Shown here one piece after another: positions 27,106 through 35,018 of a DNA stretch of 64,000 nucleotides. The first letter of the stretch is position 1. Every line of letters starts with the position of its first letter. The DNA comes from Thermosulfurimonas marina. GTDB taxonomy: Bacteria > Desulfobacterota > Thermodesulfobacteria > Thermodesulfobacteriales > Thermodesulfobacteriaceae. Location of the stretch: the NCBI RefSeq assembly GCF_012317585.1, contig NZ_CP042909.1, positions 992,001 to 1,056,000 on the forward strand, read 5' to 3'. The notes beneath the pieces are model-generated. The model was given only the letters and a program-made list of their open reading frames with translations. It had not been told where the DNA came from and ran no database searches. The position numbers were made by a program, and so were the translations under genes.

Positions 27106-28509
27106 CTACTTCATATCTCCTTTGGGATTAACAATTCCCAACGTCTTGCACCTCATCGGAAGGTAGACCCCGGAGGCGATCTCCAGGGCCACCCCGAGGT
27201 CGCTTTGTGTCTGCCTGAGCCTAAGAAGTTCGAGACGTTTGGCCAAAAGTTCGTTTTGCAGCCGGTAGTAACCAAGAAGATCGGCATTTCCCTGGTGGAG
27301 GGCCTCCTTGTAAGTGACAAGCAATCTTTGGAGGGCTGCTTTAGCCTCCTCGGAAGCAACGATCTTCCGGCGCACAAAGGCCATCTTTTCAAGGATTTCT
27401 GCCACCTCGGCTCGGGCGGAAAAGAGTCTCGCCAGGTATTCGTCGTAGAGCTTCTTGCGGGTGGCTTCCTCTAGGGCAATGTGGGCCTGGCCCCGGTCAA
27501 AGAAGGGAAGCTCTATGGAGACCGCCAGTCCGGTGGTGATCACGTCTCCGGTATCCTTGGCCCGAAGAAGACCGATTCCTATTTTGGGAAACTGGGAAAG
27601 TACCGCTGCCCGAAGACGTTCGTCCTGGGCCTGATAGCTCATCTTTAAGGCCAGGAGATCGAGTCTCCTTTCCGCAAGTCCAGAAAGAAGCTTCTCTCTT
27701 TTGATGGGTGGGGGCCAGGAGAGGAGCCGGACATCCTTTTGAATCTTCAGGTAAGTGTTCGGAGGAAAGCCGAGAATGCGGTTTAGCGTAAGCCTTTCCC
27801 GGGCCCTTTCCTCTCTCGCAGTTTCAAGGTCAAGCCTTATCTTCTGGTAGGCGGCCCTGGCAGCGGCCAGATCGAGAGCCGTCTTTTCTCCAAGGGAGAC
27901 GGCCCTTTCGACCAAGGTGAGGTTCTTCTTTAGCTCCCTTTCGGCCTCTCGTAAAAGGGCTACTTTCTTTTCGGCCCAGAGTAGACGCAAGGCGTGGAGT
28001 TTGGCGGCCTCGGCTACCTGCCATTCCTTCCAGGCCACGTTGAGATCAACCGCGGCCTTTTCCGCCCTGGCCGAAGAAACCCTGGCCCCCCTGGTAAGTA
28101 AGGCGGTTATCTCCCAATCAAGCTGGAAGGTGTAAGCATTTACCGTTCCGGAAGTCACTCCTGCTGTGGGAATCTCGTAACTTGCAGAAAGCTGAGGGTT
28201 GGGAAGGAGGCCGGCCTGAAGTAACTGGGCGGAGGCTATCTTCTTTTCGTCCCTTACCGCCCGGAGCTCGGGATTGGCCACCACGGCCAAAATGGCGGCC
28301 TCATCCGGAGAGAGCCCGTCCTTTAGATCGAACTTTACGGGTTTGAGAAGGGGATGTTTTATCCGAGAGATCTCTATTCCCAGAGCTTTAATATCCGGGC
28401 CTTTAAGGACCGTCTCCTCCGCCTTTCGGTCAAGAGGCAAAGGATGATAGACCGCACAGCCCGAAAGCACAAAGAAAACTAAGATCCAAAACTTCCAATA
28501 TTTTTTCAT
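27106..28509 (-). CDS. TolC-type outer membrane efflux lipoprotein
   Basis: This 467-residue outer-membrane factor has a lipobox (VLSGC, Cys18), so the mature protein is probably N-acylated like OprM/CusC. Two repeats of long amphipathic helices (about residues 130-230 and 340-430) match the TolC/OEP fold. It provides the exit duct for the two RND pumps encoded after it. The start overlaps the upstream small gene by four bases, giving the order small periplasmic protein, channel, adaptor, pump, adaptor, phosphoesterase, pump. Confidence 0.9.
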   Translation of the reverse strand: MKKYWKFWILVFFVLSGCAVYHPLPLDRKAEETVLKGPDIKALGIEISRIKHPLLKPVKFDLKDGLSPDEAAILAVVANPELRAVRDEKKIASAQLLQAGLLPNPQLSASYEIPTAGVTSGTVNAYTFQLDWEITALLTRGARVSSARAEKAAVDLNVAWKEWQVAEAAKLHALRLLWAEKKVALLREAERELKKNLTLVERAVSLGEKTALDLAAARAAYQKIRLDLETAREERARERLTLNRILGFPPNTYLKIQKDVRLLSWPPPIKREKLLSGLAERRLDLLALKMSYQAQDERLRAAVLSQFPKIGIGLLRAKDTGDVITTGLAVSIELPFFDRGQAHIALEEATRKKLYDEYLARLFSARAEVAEILEKMAFVRRKIVASEEAKAALQRLLVTYKEALHQGNADLLGYYRLQNELLAKRLELLRLRQTQSDLGVALEIASGVYLPMRCKTLGIVNPKGDMK

Positions 28510-28985
28510 GGTAAGCTGTCAGGAATTTCTTGTCTCTCGGCAGTAATCTTGAGAATAATCTTCCTGGCCTTCGAGGAATAAGGCAGCTTGATGGTAAAGT
28601 AGCCGAATTTGTGCCGTTTACTTCCAAGGATCTCTGGCACGGTAAGGACATCCTGTCGGGCCAGAATCGCATTCCCGGCATCTACCAGGACCGCTTCCAC
28701 CTCCACCCCGGAGAGTACGGTATGGGAAAGGTTGTGAACTTCTCCTTTGATGATCAAAGTGTTTCCCTTGAGTTCACAATAGGGGTTATTGAGAACGGCC
28801 TTTTTCTCGAGTTTATTCTCCAGTAAGACCGGGAGAAGACAGTTTTTTGCGCTCACCGTTTCATTGCCTACCGGTTCGTGTTCCTTATCCTGGCTTGCCC
28901 ATGAAGCTTTTCCCATAACTAACCCCAAGCCGATAAGCAAAGCAATCAGGAATCTTAACCCCTGGCATTGACTCTTTCCCTTCAT
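28506..28985 (-). CDS. Small secreted protein of unknown function heading the efflux operon
   Basis: This 159-residue protein has a signal peptide (hydrophobic residues about 11-27, likely cleaved after ASWA). The mature part contains two cysteines (NCLLP and NPYCE) and a beta-rich domain with GNTLIIKGEVHNLSHTVLSG and GYFTIKLPY. It resembles FxLYD-type immunoglobulin-like folds that add short beta-sandwiches to cell-surface proteins, though this is pattern-based only. ATG at 28985 is preceded by AAAGGAGG. It is probably translated with the TolC gene and may sense the envelope or bind the channel. I do not recognise a named family. Confidence 0.6.
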   Translation of the reverse strand: MKGKSQCQGLRFLIALLIGLGLVMGKASWASQDKEHEPVGNETVSAKNCLLPVLLENKLEKKAVLNNPYCELKGNTLIIKGEVHNLSHTVLSGVEVEAVLVDAGNAILARQDVLTVPEILGSKRHKFGYFTIKLPYSSKARKIILKITAERQEIPDSLP

Positions 28986-29066
28986 GACAACCTCCTTTGG
29001 TAAAGGTCTATAGGGAAAGGTTAAAACGGCACAATTAGAGAAAGATTGAAAATAAATAAAGGATTT

Positions 29067-30476
29067 TTAATCTTGTACGATCTCTTTTGCAGGATGGGTC
29101 GTTTCGACTGGTGATGTCTGGGGCAGGACTATGTAAAAGACGGAACCCCGGCCGGGTTCGCTTTCTACTCTAATCTCTCCTCCGTGGGCCTCTATGTAGG
29201 CCCGCACCAAGGCCAGGCCCAGTCCCCGCCCTTTCGGGCCTTTTCTTCCGGTATAAAACCGGTCAAAGATCCGCGGGATTTCCTCTGGAGAAAGCCCTGG
29301 ACCGGCATCTTCCACCTTGATCCTTACCATACGATCTTTTTCAGTAGCCTCCACCCTCACCCGCCTGCCGGAGGGAGTGTATTTGAAGGCGTTGTCCACC
29401 AAATTGAAGAGGGCTTGAAGTAGGCGGGCACGATCACCGAGGATCACGAGCTCTTTTTCTGGCAGACAGACCTCGAACTGCAGATTTTTTTCTGCAGCCA
29501 GGGGCTCGAAGACCTGGCGGATTTCCGCCAGAAGATCCTTTAAGGGAAAACGTTCCCAGCGCAGTCTGAGGAGGCCGGTTTCGGCCTCGGAAAGGTCGAG
29601 GAGGAGGTCCAAGAGATGGAGGAAACGGTCGCTTTCATAGAGAATGTTCACCAGGAGCTCTTCCCTTTCAGAGCCTTCCCTCTCCAGGGCCCTTTCCGCC
29701 AAAAGTCTTACGTGGGCTAATAAATTCTTGAAATCGTGGGCTAGGTTATCGAAGATCTGGAGCAGTTCTCGAAAATATATCTCTAGCCGGCTTAGAAGAA
29801 GATTGAAGGTCTCGGCCAAACGGTCGGCCTCATCTCCCCGTCCGGAAAGGGGGACCCGCCTGGAGAAGTCCCGACTTTCCATGATTTCCCGGGAAACCCT
29901 TTCCATCTCCCGGATAGGTCGTAGAGAACGTCGAGAGAGCCAGAAACCAAGGGGAAGAGTTAAAAGCAGGGCCAGCCCTCCAGACCAGAGAAAGGCCCGG
30001 TGTACTTCCCGCAGAGTCCGACCCTCAAAACGCAGGGACACGGCCATCTCCGCCCGGTAGGGCCCTAGTTGGAAGACCACTCCCCTTATCTTGACTCCCG
30101 AGGGGGCCCGAAAGAGATAAAATGTCGGCACAGCCGGGGTCTTTTCGGGCCAGGGGAGACGGGAAAACCAAGAGGAACCCTCGATGAAGATCACCCGTTT
30201 CCGGGCATCTCTCAGGCGAAAAAAATAATGTCCAGGCCCCTTTTCCCTTGCTTCGGCTGCGGCTAGGTCTTTAAGTCCGGGTAGCCCCTTGCGCTCGTAA
30301 AGGGTGAAGATTTCGCGCAGATCCTCCTGGAGATCCTGGTCCTGGTTCTGAAGGAGACGCTGGCTCAAGATGAGATGAACCGCACCGAAGAGCCCAACCA
30401 AACTTCCCAAGAAAAGCAAGGCATAGAGGGTGGCCAGGCGGAAAGCCAGGGAACGGAAGAGGGATTTAGGTCTCAT
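29067..30476 (-). CDS. Sensor histidine kinase (two-component system)
   Basis: This 469-residue membrane sensor has TM1 at about residues 11-33, a periplasmic sensor of about 125 residues, TM2 at about 162-180 and HAMP at about 181-234. The DHp domain carries the phospho-acceptor His247 in NLAHDFKNLLAHV. The ATPase boxes are NLVDNAFKYTP, EDAGPGLSPEEI and GRGLGLALVRAYIEAHGG. The usual Pro after the phospho-acceptor helix is missing (HDFKNLL instead of HDLRTPL), as in some CusS/PmrB relatives. Its start overlaps the response regulator stop by 11 bases. It lies directly upstream of the efflux operon and probably controls it. Confidence 0.92.
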   Translation of the reverse strand: MRPKSLFRSLAFRLATLYALLFLGSLVGLFGAVHLILSQRLLQNQDQDLQEDLREIFTLYERKGLPGLKDLAAAEAREKGPGHYFFRLRDARKRVIFIEGSSWFSRLPWPEKTPAVPTFYLFRAPSGVKIRGVVFQLGPYRAEMAVSLRFEGRTLREVHRAFLWSGGLALLLTLPLGFWLSRRSLRPIREMERVSREIMESRDFSRRVPLSGRGDEADRLAETFNLLLSRLEIYFRELLQIFDNLAHDFKNLLAHVRLLAERALEREGSEREELLVNILYESDRFLHLLDLLLDLSEAETGLLRLRWERFPLKDLLAEIRQVFEPLAAEKNLQFEVCLPEKELVILGDRARLLQALFNLVDNAFKYTPSGRRVRVEATEKDRMVRIKVEDAGPGLSPEEIPRIFDRFYTGRKGPKGRGLGLALVRAYIEAHGGEIRVESEPGRGSVFYIVLPQTSPVETTHPAKEIVQD

Positions 30477-31155
30477 CAGTTAAAATATAGCCCACCTCCC
30501 TTATGGTGCGGATGCTGGGGCGTTCACCCTTCTTTAGACCCAGTTTTTCTCGAAGCCGGCAGATGTAGACCTCTACGATATTGGATTCCGGCGAGAAATG
30601 ATACCCCCAGATCCGTTCTAGGATCTGAATCTTGGTGAGGACGCGCCCTTGATTACGCAGGAGATACTCCAGAAGGGCGAATTCTTTGGGGGAAAGGTCC
30701 ACCGGTCTGCCGTGCATACGCACTTCCCGGCGCAAGAGGTCCATCTCCAGAGATCCAGCCCGCAAGACCGTCTCCTCCCCTTCGCTCGGGCGGGAGGCCC
30801 GCCGTAAGAGGGCCTTTACCCGAGCCAGAAGTTCGGCAAAGGAAAAGGGTTTGGTGAGGTAATCATCGCTTCCCAGTTCCAAGCCCCGTACCCGGTCTTC
30901 CACCGAGCTTCGGGCGCTCAGAATGAGGACCGGAAGCTGTGGCCAGCGCCTGCGGACGCGCTGTAAAAATTCAAAGCCATTCATATCCGGAAGCATGAGG
31001 TCTAGGATCATGAGGTCTATTTCCGTTCCGGAAAGAATAGTTTGGGCGGTCAAGGCGTCCGGGGCCTCCTCCACCGAAAAACCGGCCTCTCGCAGCCCCC
31101 GAGAGATGAATTCCAGAAGGTTTCGATCATCTTCCACGATCAGGATTTTACGCAT
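30466..31155 (-). CDS. OmpR-family response regulator
   Basis: This 229-residue regulator has a receiver domain with Asp9/Asp10, the phosphorylation site Asp52 (MILDLMLPD) and Lys102 (LTKPF). A winged-helix DNA-binding domain follows (about residues 130-229; ending RPSIRTIREVGYILTDE). It is the partner of the downstream histidine kinase. No clear ribosome site precedes the ATG. A predicted -10 (TAAGAT) and a pair of CTTAA half-sites lie just upstream, suggesting autoregulation and control of the divergent glycosyltransferase operon. Confidence 0.93.
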   Translation of the reverse strand: MRKILIVEDDRNLLEFISRGLREAGFSVEEAPDALTAQTILSGTEIDLMILDLMLPDMNGFEFLQRVRRRWPQLPVLILSARSSVEDRVRGLELGSDDYLTKPFSFAELLARVKALLRRASRPSEGEETVLRAGSLEMDLLRREVRMHGRPVDLSPKEFALLEYLLRNQGRVLTKIQILERIWGYHFSPESNIVEVYICRLREKLGLKKGERPSIRTIREVGYILTDET

Positions 31156-31189
31156 GTGTCTAAGATAACATGGGACATCTTAGAGAGAG

Positions 31190-31219
31190 CTTAAGGAAAG
31201 CTTAAAACATTTTAAGCTT
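31190..31219. promoter_or_regulatory. PmrA-box-like direct repeat and palindrome in the divergent promoter
   Basis: CTTAAG-GAAAG-CTTAAA (31190-31206) is a direct repeat of CTTAA with an 11-base period, the layout of PmrA-type OmpR-family boxes. The second half-site is also part of a 10-base inverted repeat (AAGCTTAAAA/TTTTAAGCTT around CA, 31198-31219). It lies between the response regulator (-) and the ArnT-like gene (+). A minus-strand TAAGAT (31182-31177) sits eight bases beyond it as a possible -10. Confidence 0.55.
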
Positions 31220-31275
31220 CCTTTCATTTAGCCTCAAAGGAAGAGGTTCAGGATGGCCAAGAGAAGAGGTTTTTG

Positions 31276-32343
31276 ATGTCTAAAGAAATCTTGAAAGTAT
31301 TTTTGTTGGCCTTGTTTCTGGGCCTTTGGTTTCAGGGGACGCGGCCCTTCATGGGGCGAGACGAGCACCGCTATCCGCAGGTCGCCCGTACTATGCGGAG
31401 TCGGGGCGAGTGGCTCGTTCCTTACTGGGAGAAGCATCCGCATCTCACCAAACCCCCAGTTATCTACTGGATGATAGCCGCAGGGGAGAAGCTCTTCGGG
31501 TCCGGGCCCTGGGGGGCGCGTATTCCCCACGCCCTGGCCCTGGCCGTTACTGCCGCGGCAATAGCGGCCCTCGGGGCAAAACTTTTCGGGGAAGAGGGTT
31601 TTAAGGCGGGCTTCCTTTATGCTGTGACCCTCACCCCCTTTGTGGCGGCTAACATTGTCACCCCAGACACCCCCTTAGTGATGTGGGAGGTCCTTGCGGC
31701 CTGGGCCTTTTTCACCAGGCCTCTCCTTGCTTGGGTCTTCTGGGGCTTGGCCTTCATGACCAAGGGCACGGCGGTATTCCCGGTCATGCTCCCTTTTGTC
31801 TGGTATGGCTGGCTGGCCAAAAAAGATCTCCGGGGCCTAACTAAGGGATTGGCCCTTTTCCTGCTGGTGGCGCTTCCCTGGCATCTTTACATTCAGATGC
31901 GCTTTCCCTATTTCTGGAAGATCTTTCTTAAAGAGGAAATAAGCGGAAGACTTTTACATAATTATTATCATCGTAACAGCGCCTGGTATGCCCCCTTTTA
32001 TATTTATCTTCCCCTACTTACCGTAGGGGCCCTTCCCGGATTCGTGTGGTTTATAAGGGATTTTAAGGGCCTTCGGGATCTCTGGCGGGAGATCCACCTC
32101 CGGGTGATCCTTTTGTGGTACGCGGTCCCTCTTACGGTTTTTTGGCTGGCCAAATCCCGCCTTCCTCTCTACATTCTGCCTCTTTTTGCCCCCTTTTCCT
32201 TGATGGTGGTGGGTTTGCGGTTAAAGAGAGGCAGGGCCCTCCCCGGTCCCCCGTTTTGGGGTTTTTGGATTGCCGGGCTTTTAGTCCTTAAGGCCGCGCT
32301 TTCCTGGTACTTCAAAAGTCATGGTATATTTCCTGAGCCATGA
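31276..32343 (+). CDS. ArnT-like membrane glycosyltransferase (short form)
   Basis: This 355-residue multi-spanning protein belongs to the ArnT/PMT superfamily. The catalytic first loop contains RDEHRYPQVARTMRSRGEW and then HLTKPPVIYWMIAAGEKLFG (about residues 31-75). It has about 10 helices but lacks the C-terminal periplasmic domain seen in full-length ArnT (about 550 residues). ATG at 31276 follows AAGAGAAGAGG. It is the first gene of a rightward operon and overlaps the next ArnT-like gene at ATGA. It probably moves a sugar from a polyprenyl carrier to lipid A or a glycan. Confidence 0.85.
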   Translation: MSKEILKVFLLALFLGLWFQGTRPFMGRDEHRYPQVARTMRSRGEWLVPYWEKHPHLTKPPVIYWMIAAGEKLFGSGPWGARIPHALALAVTAAAIAALGAKLFGEEGFKAGFLYAVTLTPFVAANIVTPDTPLVMWEVLAAWAFFTRPLLAWVFWGLAFMTKGTAVFPVMLPFVWYGWLAKKDLRGLTKGLALFLLVALPWHLYIQMRFPYFWKIFLKEEISGRLLHNYYHRNSAWYAPFYIYLPLLTVGALPGFVWFIRDFKGLRDLWREIHLRVILLWYAVPLTVFWLAKSRLPLYILPLFAPFSLMVVGLRLKRGRALPGPPFWGFWIAGLLVLKAALSWYFKSHGIFPEP

Positions 32344-33953
32344 AGCGGGAGCGATTTCTGATTTTTGCGCTGATCCTGGGCTGCGGGGTTTTCCTTTTCT
32401 GGAATCTAGGAGAGCGCCCCCTCTGGGGGGTGGAGGGGCGGTGGGCCGAAGGGGTGCGGGAGATGATCCTCCGGGGGGACTGGTGGGTCCCCACCCTAAA
32501 CGGTGTGCCCCACATCACTAAACCCCTTATCCCCTACTGGCTTATCCGCCTCGCGGCTCTGGTTTTCGGAGGGCTCAACGAGTTTACGGTGCGACTCCCG
32601 GTAGCCCTTTGTGCCGCCGGCACCCTCGGGGCCTTTTATTTTCTGGCCCGGACCTTTTTTGAGCCCTTCTGGGCCCTCACGGCCACCGGGCTAATGGCCA
32701 CCACTTGGGGCTTTGTGGCCTACGCCCGGGTGGCTCAGAGCGAGATCTACCAGCTTTTCGGGATCACCGCCGCCCTGGCCTTCTACTTCCGCTTTCGGGA
32801 GCGGGAGAGCCTTTGGGGGTATTTAGGGTTCTGGCTTTCGGCGGTCTTCGCCGCCCTTTCCAAGGGGCTTCCCGGGCTGGTAGTACCCTTAATGATCGCC
32901 GCCCTGGAGCTTTTCTGGCGGCGCAATTTCCGGCACCTCAACCCCAAAAACCTAACGGTAGGTCTCCTCGCCTTGGGTCTTTATTTTGGCCATTATTATG
33001 CCCTCTCTCGGGCTACCCATAGCGAACTCCCTTTTTATCTCTTTTTCCGGGAAAATGTGCTCCAGGCGGTCTCCCCCTATGACAATCGTGAACCCTTCTA
33101 TGTGTACTTTTATTATGTGCCCCTCCTCCTTCTTCCCTGGACCCCCTTTTTCTTGGTGGGAGGGCTGTGGGCGGTAAGGGGCTGGCGGAGAATTTCGGAA
33201 GCCGAGAAGCTGGTACTCCTGGCGATCGGGGCCATCTTTATCCTTTTCACCCTGGCCCGGGCCCGTCGCTCTTACTATATCCTGCCCATCGTTCCCCTGT
33301 GCCTTCTGGTAACCACGGCCTATTTACGGAGGGCTCTGAGGGAGCCGGATCCTCTTTCTCGGGCCCTCTTTTACCTTTATGGCCTCTTGACCTTTCTTCT
33401 GGGGCTTGGGGCCGTACTTTTGCCCTTTCTCTGGCCTCATGCAGGGCTTCCTTTTCCTCTCAAACTTGCCGTTGGATTTTCGGGGCTGGCCCTTCTTTTG
33501 GCCCTGGCCCTCTGTATGGCCTGGGATCTAGCTCCCTGGGGACTTATCTGGTCGTATCTTATAGCGGCCATCTGCGGGCTTGCGCTTCTTACCCCGCAGC
33601 TTACTCCCCCCTCGGAAAAGGTCTTCGGGAGGGCCCTGCGAAAGATAGCCCGGGCGGAAAAGACTTCTCCCTGTGCCCTGGGCAAAGTCTCGGCCAATCT
33701 CCTATTCTATCTTTCCTGGCCGGAACCTGTCCCCTCTTTCCGAAAGCCAGAGGAGCTCTCCCCTTCCTGCAGGCTTGTCTTTTTTAGGGAAAAGTTTTAT
33801 AAGAAGGAGGGCCGCATAAAGGAAATTGTGAAAGAAAGGGGCTTAAGGCTTTACGGTTTGCCTGCAAGATGGCGTTCTAGGGATGAAAACAAGAACTATC
33901 TCTTAGCCAGCCCTTCGGAAGTCCCCTCGGAGGATTTGAGACCTTGTCCATGA
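32340..33953 (+). CDS. ArnT-like membrane glycosyltransferase (long form)
   Basis: This 537-residue protein begins with a signal anchor and carries the ArnT signature WGVEGRWAEGVREMILRGDW then LNGVPHITKPLIPYWL (about residues 28-66). About 12 membrane helices are followed by a soluble C-terminal region of roughly 130 residues, as in true ArnT. It overlaps both neighbours by four bases. The paired short and long ArnT-like proteins may act on different acceptors or form a complex. The family usually uses a Glu/Asp in the first loop, here present as E-G-R-W. Confidence 0.87.
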   Translation: MKRERFLIFALILGCGVFLFWNLGERPLWGVEGRWAEGVREMILRGDWWVPTLNGVPHITKPLIPYWLIRLAALVFGGLNEFTVRLPVALCAAGTLGAFYFLARTFFEPFWALTATGLMATTWGFVAYARVAQSEIYQLFGITAALAFYFRFRERESLWGYLGFWLSAVFAALSKGLPGLVVPLMIAALELFWRRNFRHLNPKNLTVGLLALGLYFGHYYALSRATHSELPFYLFFRENVLQAVSPYDNREPFYVYFYYVPLLLLPWTPFFLVGGLWAVRGWRRISEAEKLVLLAIGAIFILFTLARARRSYYILPIVPLCLLVTTAYLRRALREPDPLSRALFYLYGLLTFLLGLGAVLLPFLWPHAGLPFPLKLAVGFSGLALLLALALCMAWDLAPWGLIWSYLIAAICGLALLTPQLTPPSEKVFGRALRKIARAEKTSPCALGKVSANLLFYLSWPEPVPSFRKPEELSPSCRLVFFREKFYKKEGRIKEIVKERGLRLYGLPARWRSRDENKNYLLASPSEVPSEDLRPCP

Positions 33954-35017
33954 AAGTGGTAAAACTGGCCCTTATAGGTTGTGGAAAGGCGGCCACCCGC
34001 CACCAGCGGCTTTTCCGGGAGATGCCGGAAGCAAAAGTGGTGGCGGTCTCGGATCTTGATCCGGCGAAGGCCCGGGCCTTTGCCGAGGCCCTCTCTGCGG
34101 AACCTTTTACCGACTGGCGGGAGATGCTCGCCCGCCACCCCGAGGTCGAGGTGGTGGATATTGCCGTGCCTTCCGGATTGCACGCCCGGGTAGCCCTCTC
34201 GGTAATGCGGGAGTTCCGCAAACATGTTCTTCTGGAAAAGCCCATCGCCCTTCTTCTGGACGAAGCTCAAGAGATGGTGGAGACGGCCCGCAGCCTGGGG
34301 CTCAAGCTGGTCACGGTGTATCAGAATCGTTTCAACCTCCCGGTGAAACTCGTGCGGGAGGCCCTTCAGGGCGGACATTTCGGAAAACCGGTCCTTTTTT
34401 CCGCACGCTTTTATTGGTGTCGCCGGCAGGACTATTACGACAGTGCGGCCTGGCGGGGGACCTGGGCCCTTGACGGAGGGGCTCTGGCCCAGCAGGGGGC
34501 CCACCATGTGGACATGCTTCGCTGGCTCGGAGGAGAGGTGGAAAGCGTCTATGCGGAGATGGCCACACGGCTCAATCGCTTGGAGGCCGAAGATCTCCTG
34601 GTGGGGACCATAAGATTCAGAAATGGAGCCCTTGGGACCATTGAGGCCACCACCTGTGCCCGTCCTCGGGACCTGGGGGCCGAACTGGTGGTACTGGGGG
34701 AGAAGGGCTCGGCCCGCCTGGGAGGCTTTGCCATGAACGAACTCCTGCATCTAGAGTTTGAGGACGGCTTCCCCCCGCCGGAACTTCTAGAGGCCCATCG
34801 CCGCAATCCAGAAGATCCCTTGGGGTTTGCCCATCGTGAGTGTCTGCGGGCCGCTCTGCGCTATTTCGCCGGGGAAGGCCCTGACCCGCGACTCTGTTTG
34901 GGGGAGGAGGCGGTGGCCTCTCTGGAACTGATTCAGGCCCTCTACGAGTCTGCCGAACGGGGAGAACCGGTGAGGTTCCCCTTTCGACCCGAAAAATCTC
35001 GCCTGGGGAGAGGGTAA
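33950..35017 (+). CDS. Gfo/Idh/MocA-family sugar dehydrogenase (WlbA/GnnA-like)
   Basis: This 355-residue NAD(P)-dependent oxidoreductase has the Rossmann motif ALIGCGKAATRH at residues 6-17 and the catalytic EKPIAL motif (about 96-101). The later segment VYQNRFN ... WRGTWALDGGALAQQGAHHVD is characteristic of WlbA/WbpB/GnnA-type enzymes that oxidise C3 of UDP-N-acetyl sugars. The following gene is the matching aminotransferase, as in the gnnAB and wlbA/wlbE pairs that make 3-amino sugars. It overlaps the previous gene at ATGA. The substrate assignment is inference from motifs and pairing. Confidence 0.85.
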   Translation: MKVVKLALIGCGKAATRHQRLFREMPEAKVVAVSDLDPAKARAFAEALSAEPFTDWREMLARHPEVEVVDIAVPSGLHARVALSVMREFRKHVLLEKPIALLLDEAQEMVETARSLGLKLVTVYQNRFNLPVKLVREALQGGHFGKPVLFSARFYWCRRQDYYDSAAWRGTWALDGGALAQQGAHHVDMLRWLGGEVESVYAEMATRLNRLEAEDLLVGTIRFRNGALGTIEATTCARPRDLGAELVVLGEKGSARLGGFAMNELLHLEFEDGFPPPELLEAHRRNPEDPLGFAHRECLRAALRYFAGEGPDPRLCLGEEAVASLELIQALYESAERGEPVRFPFRPEKSRLGRG

Positions 35018-35018
35018 A

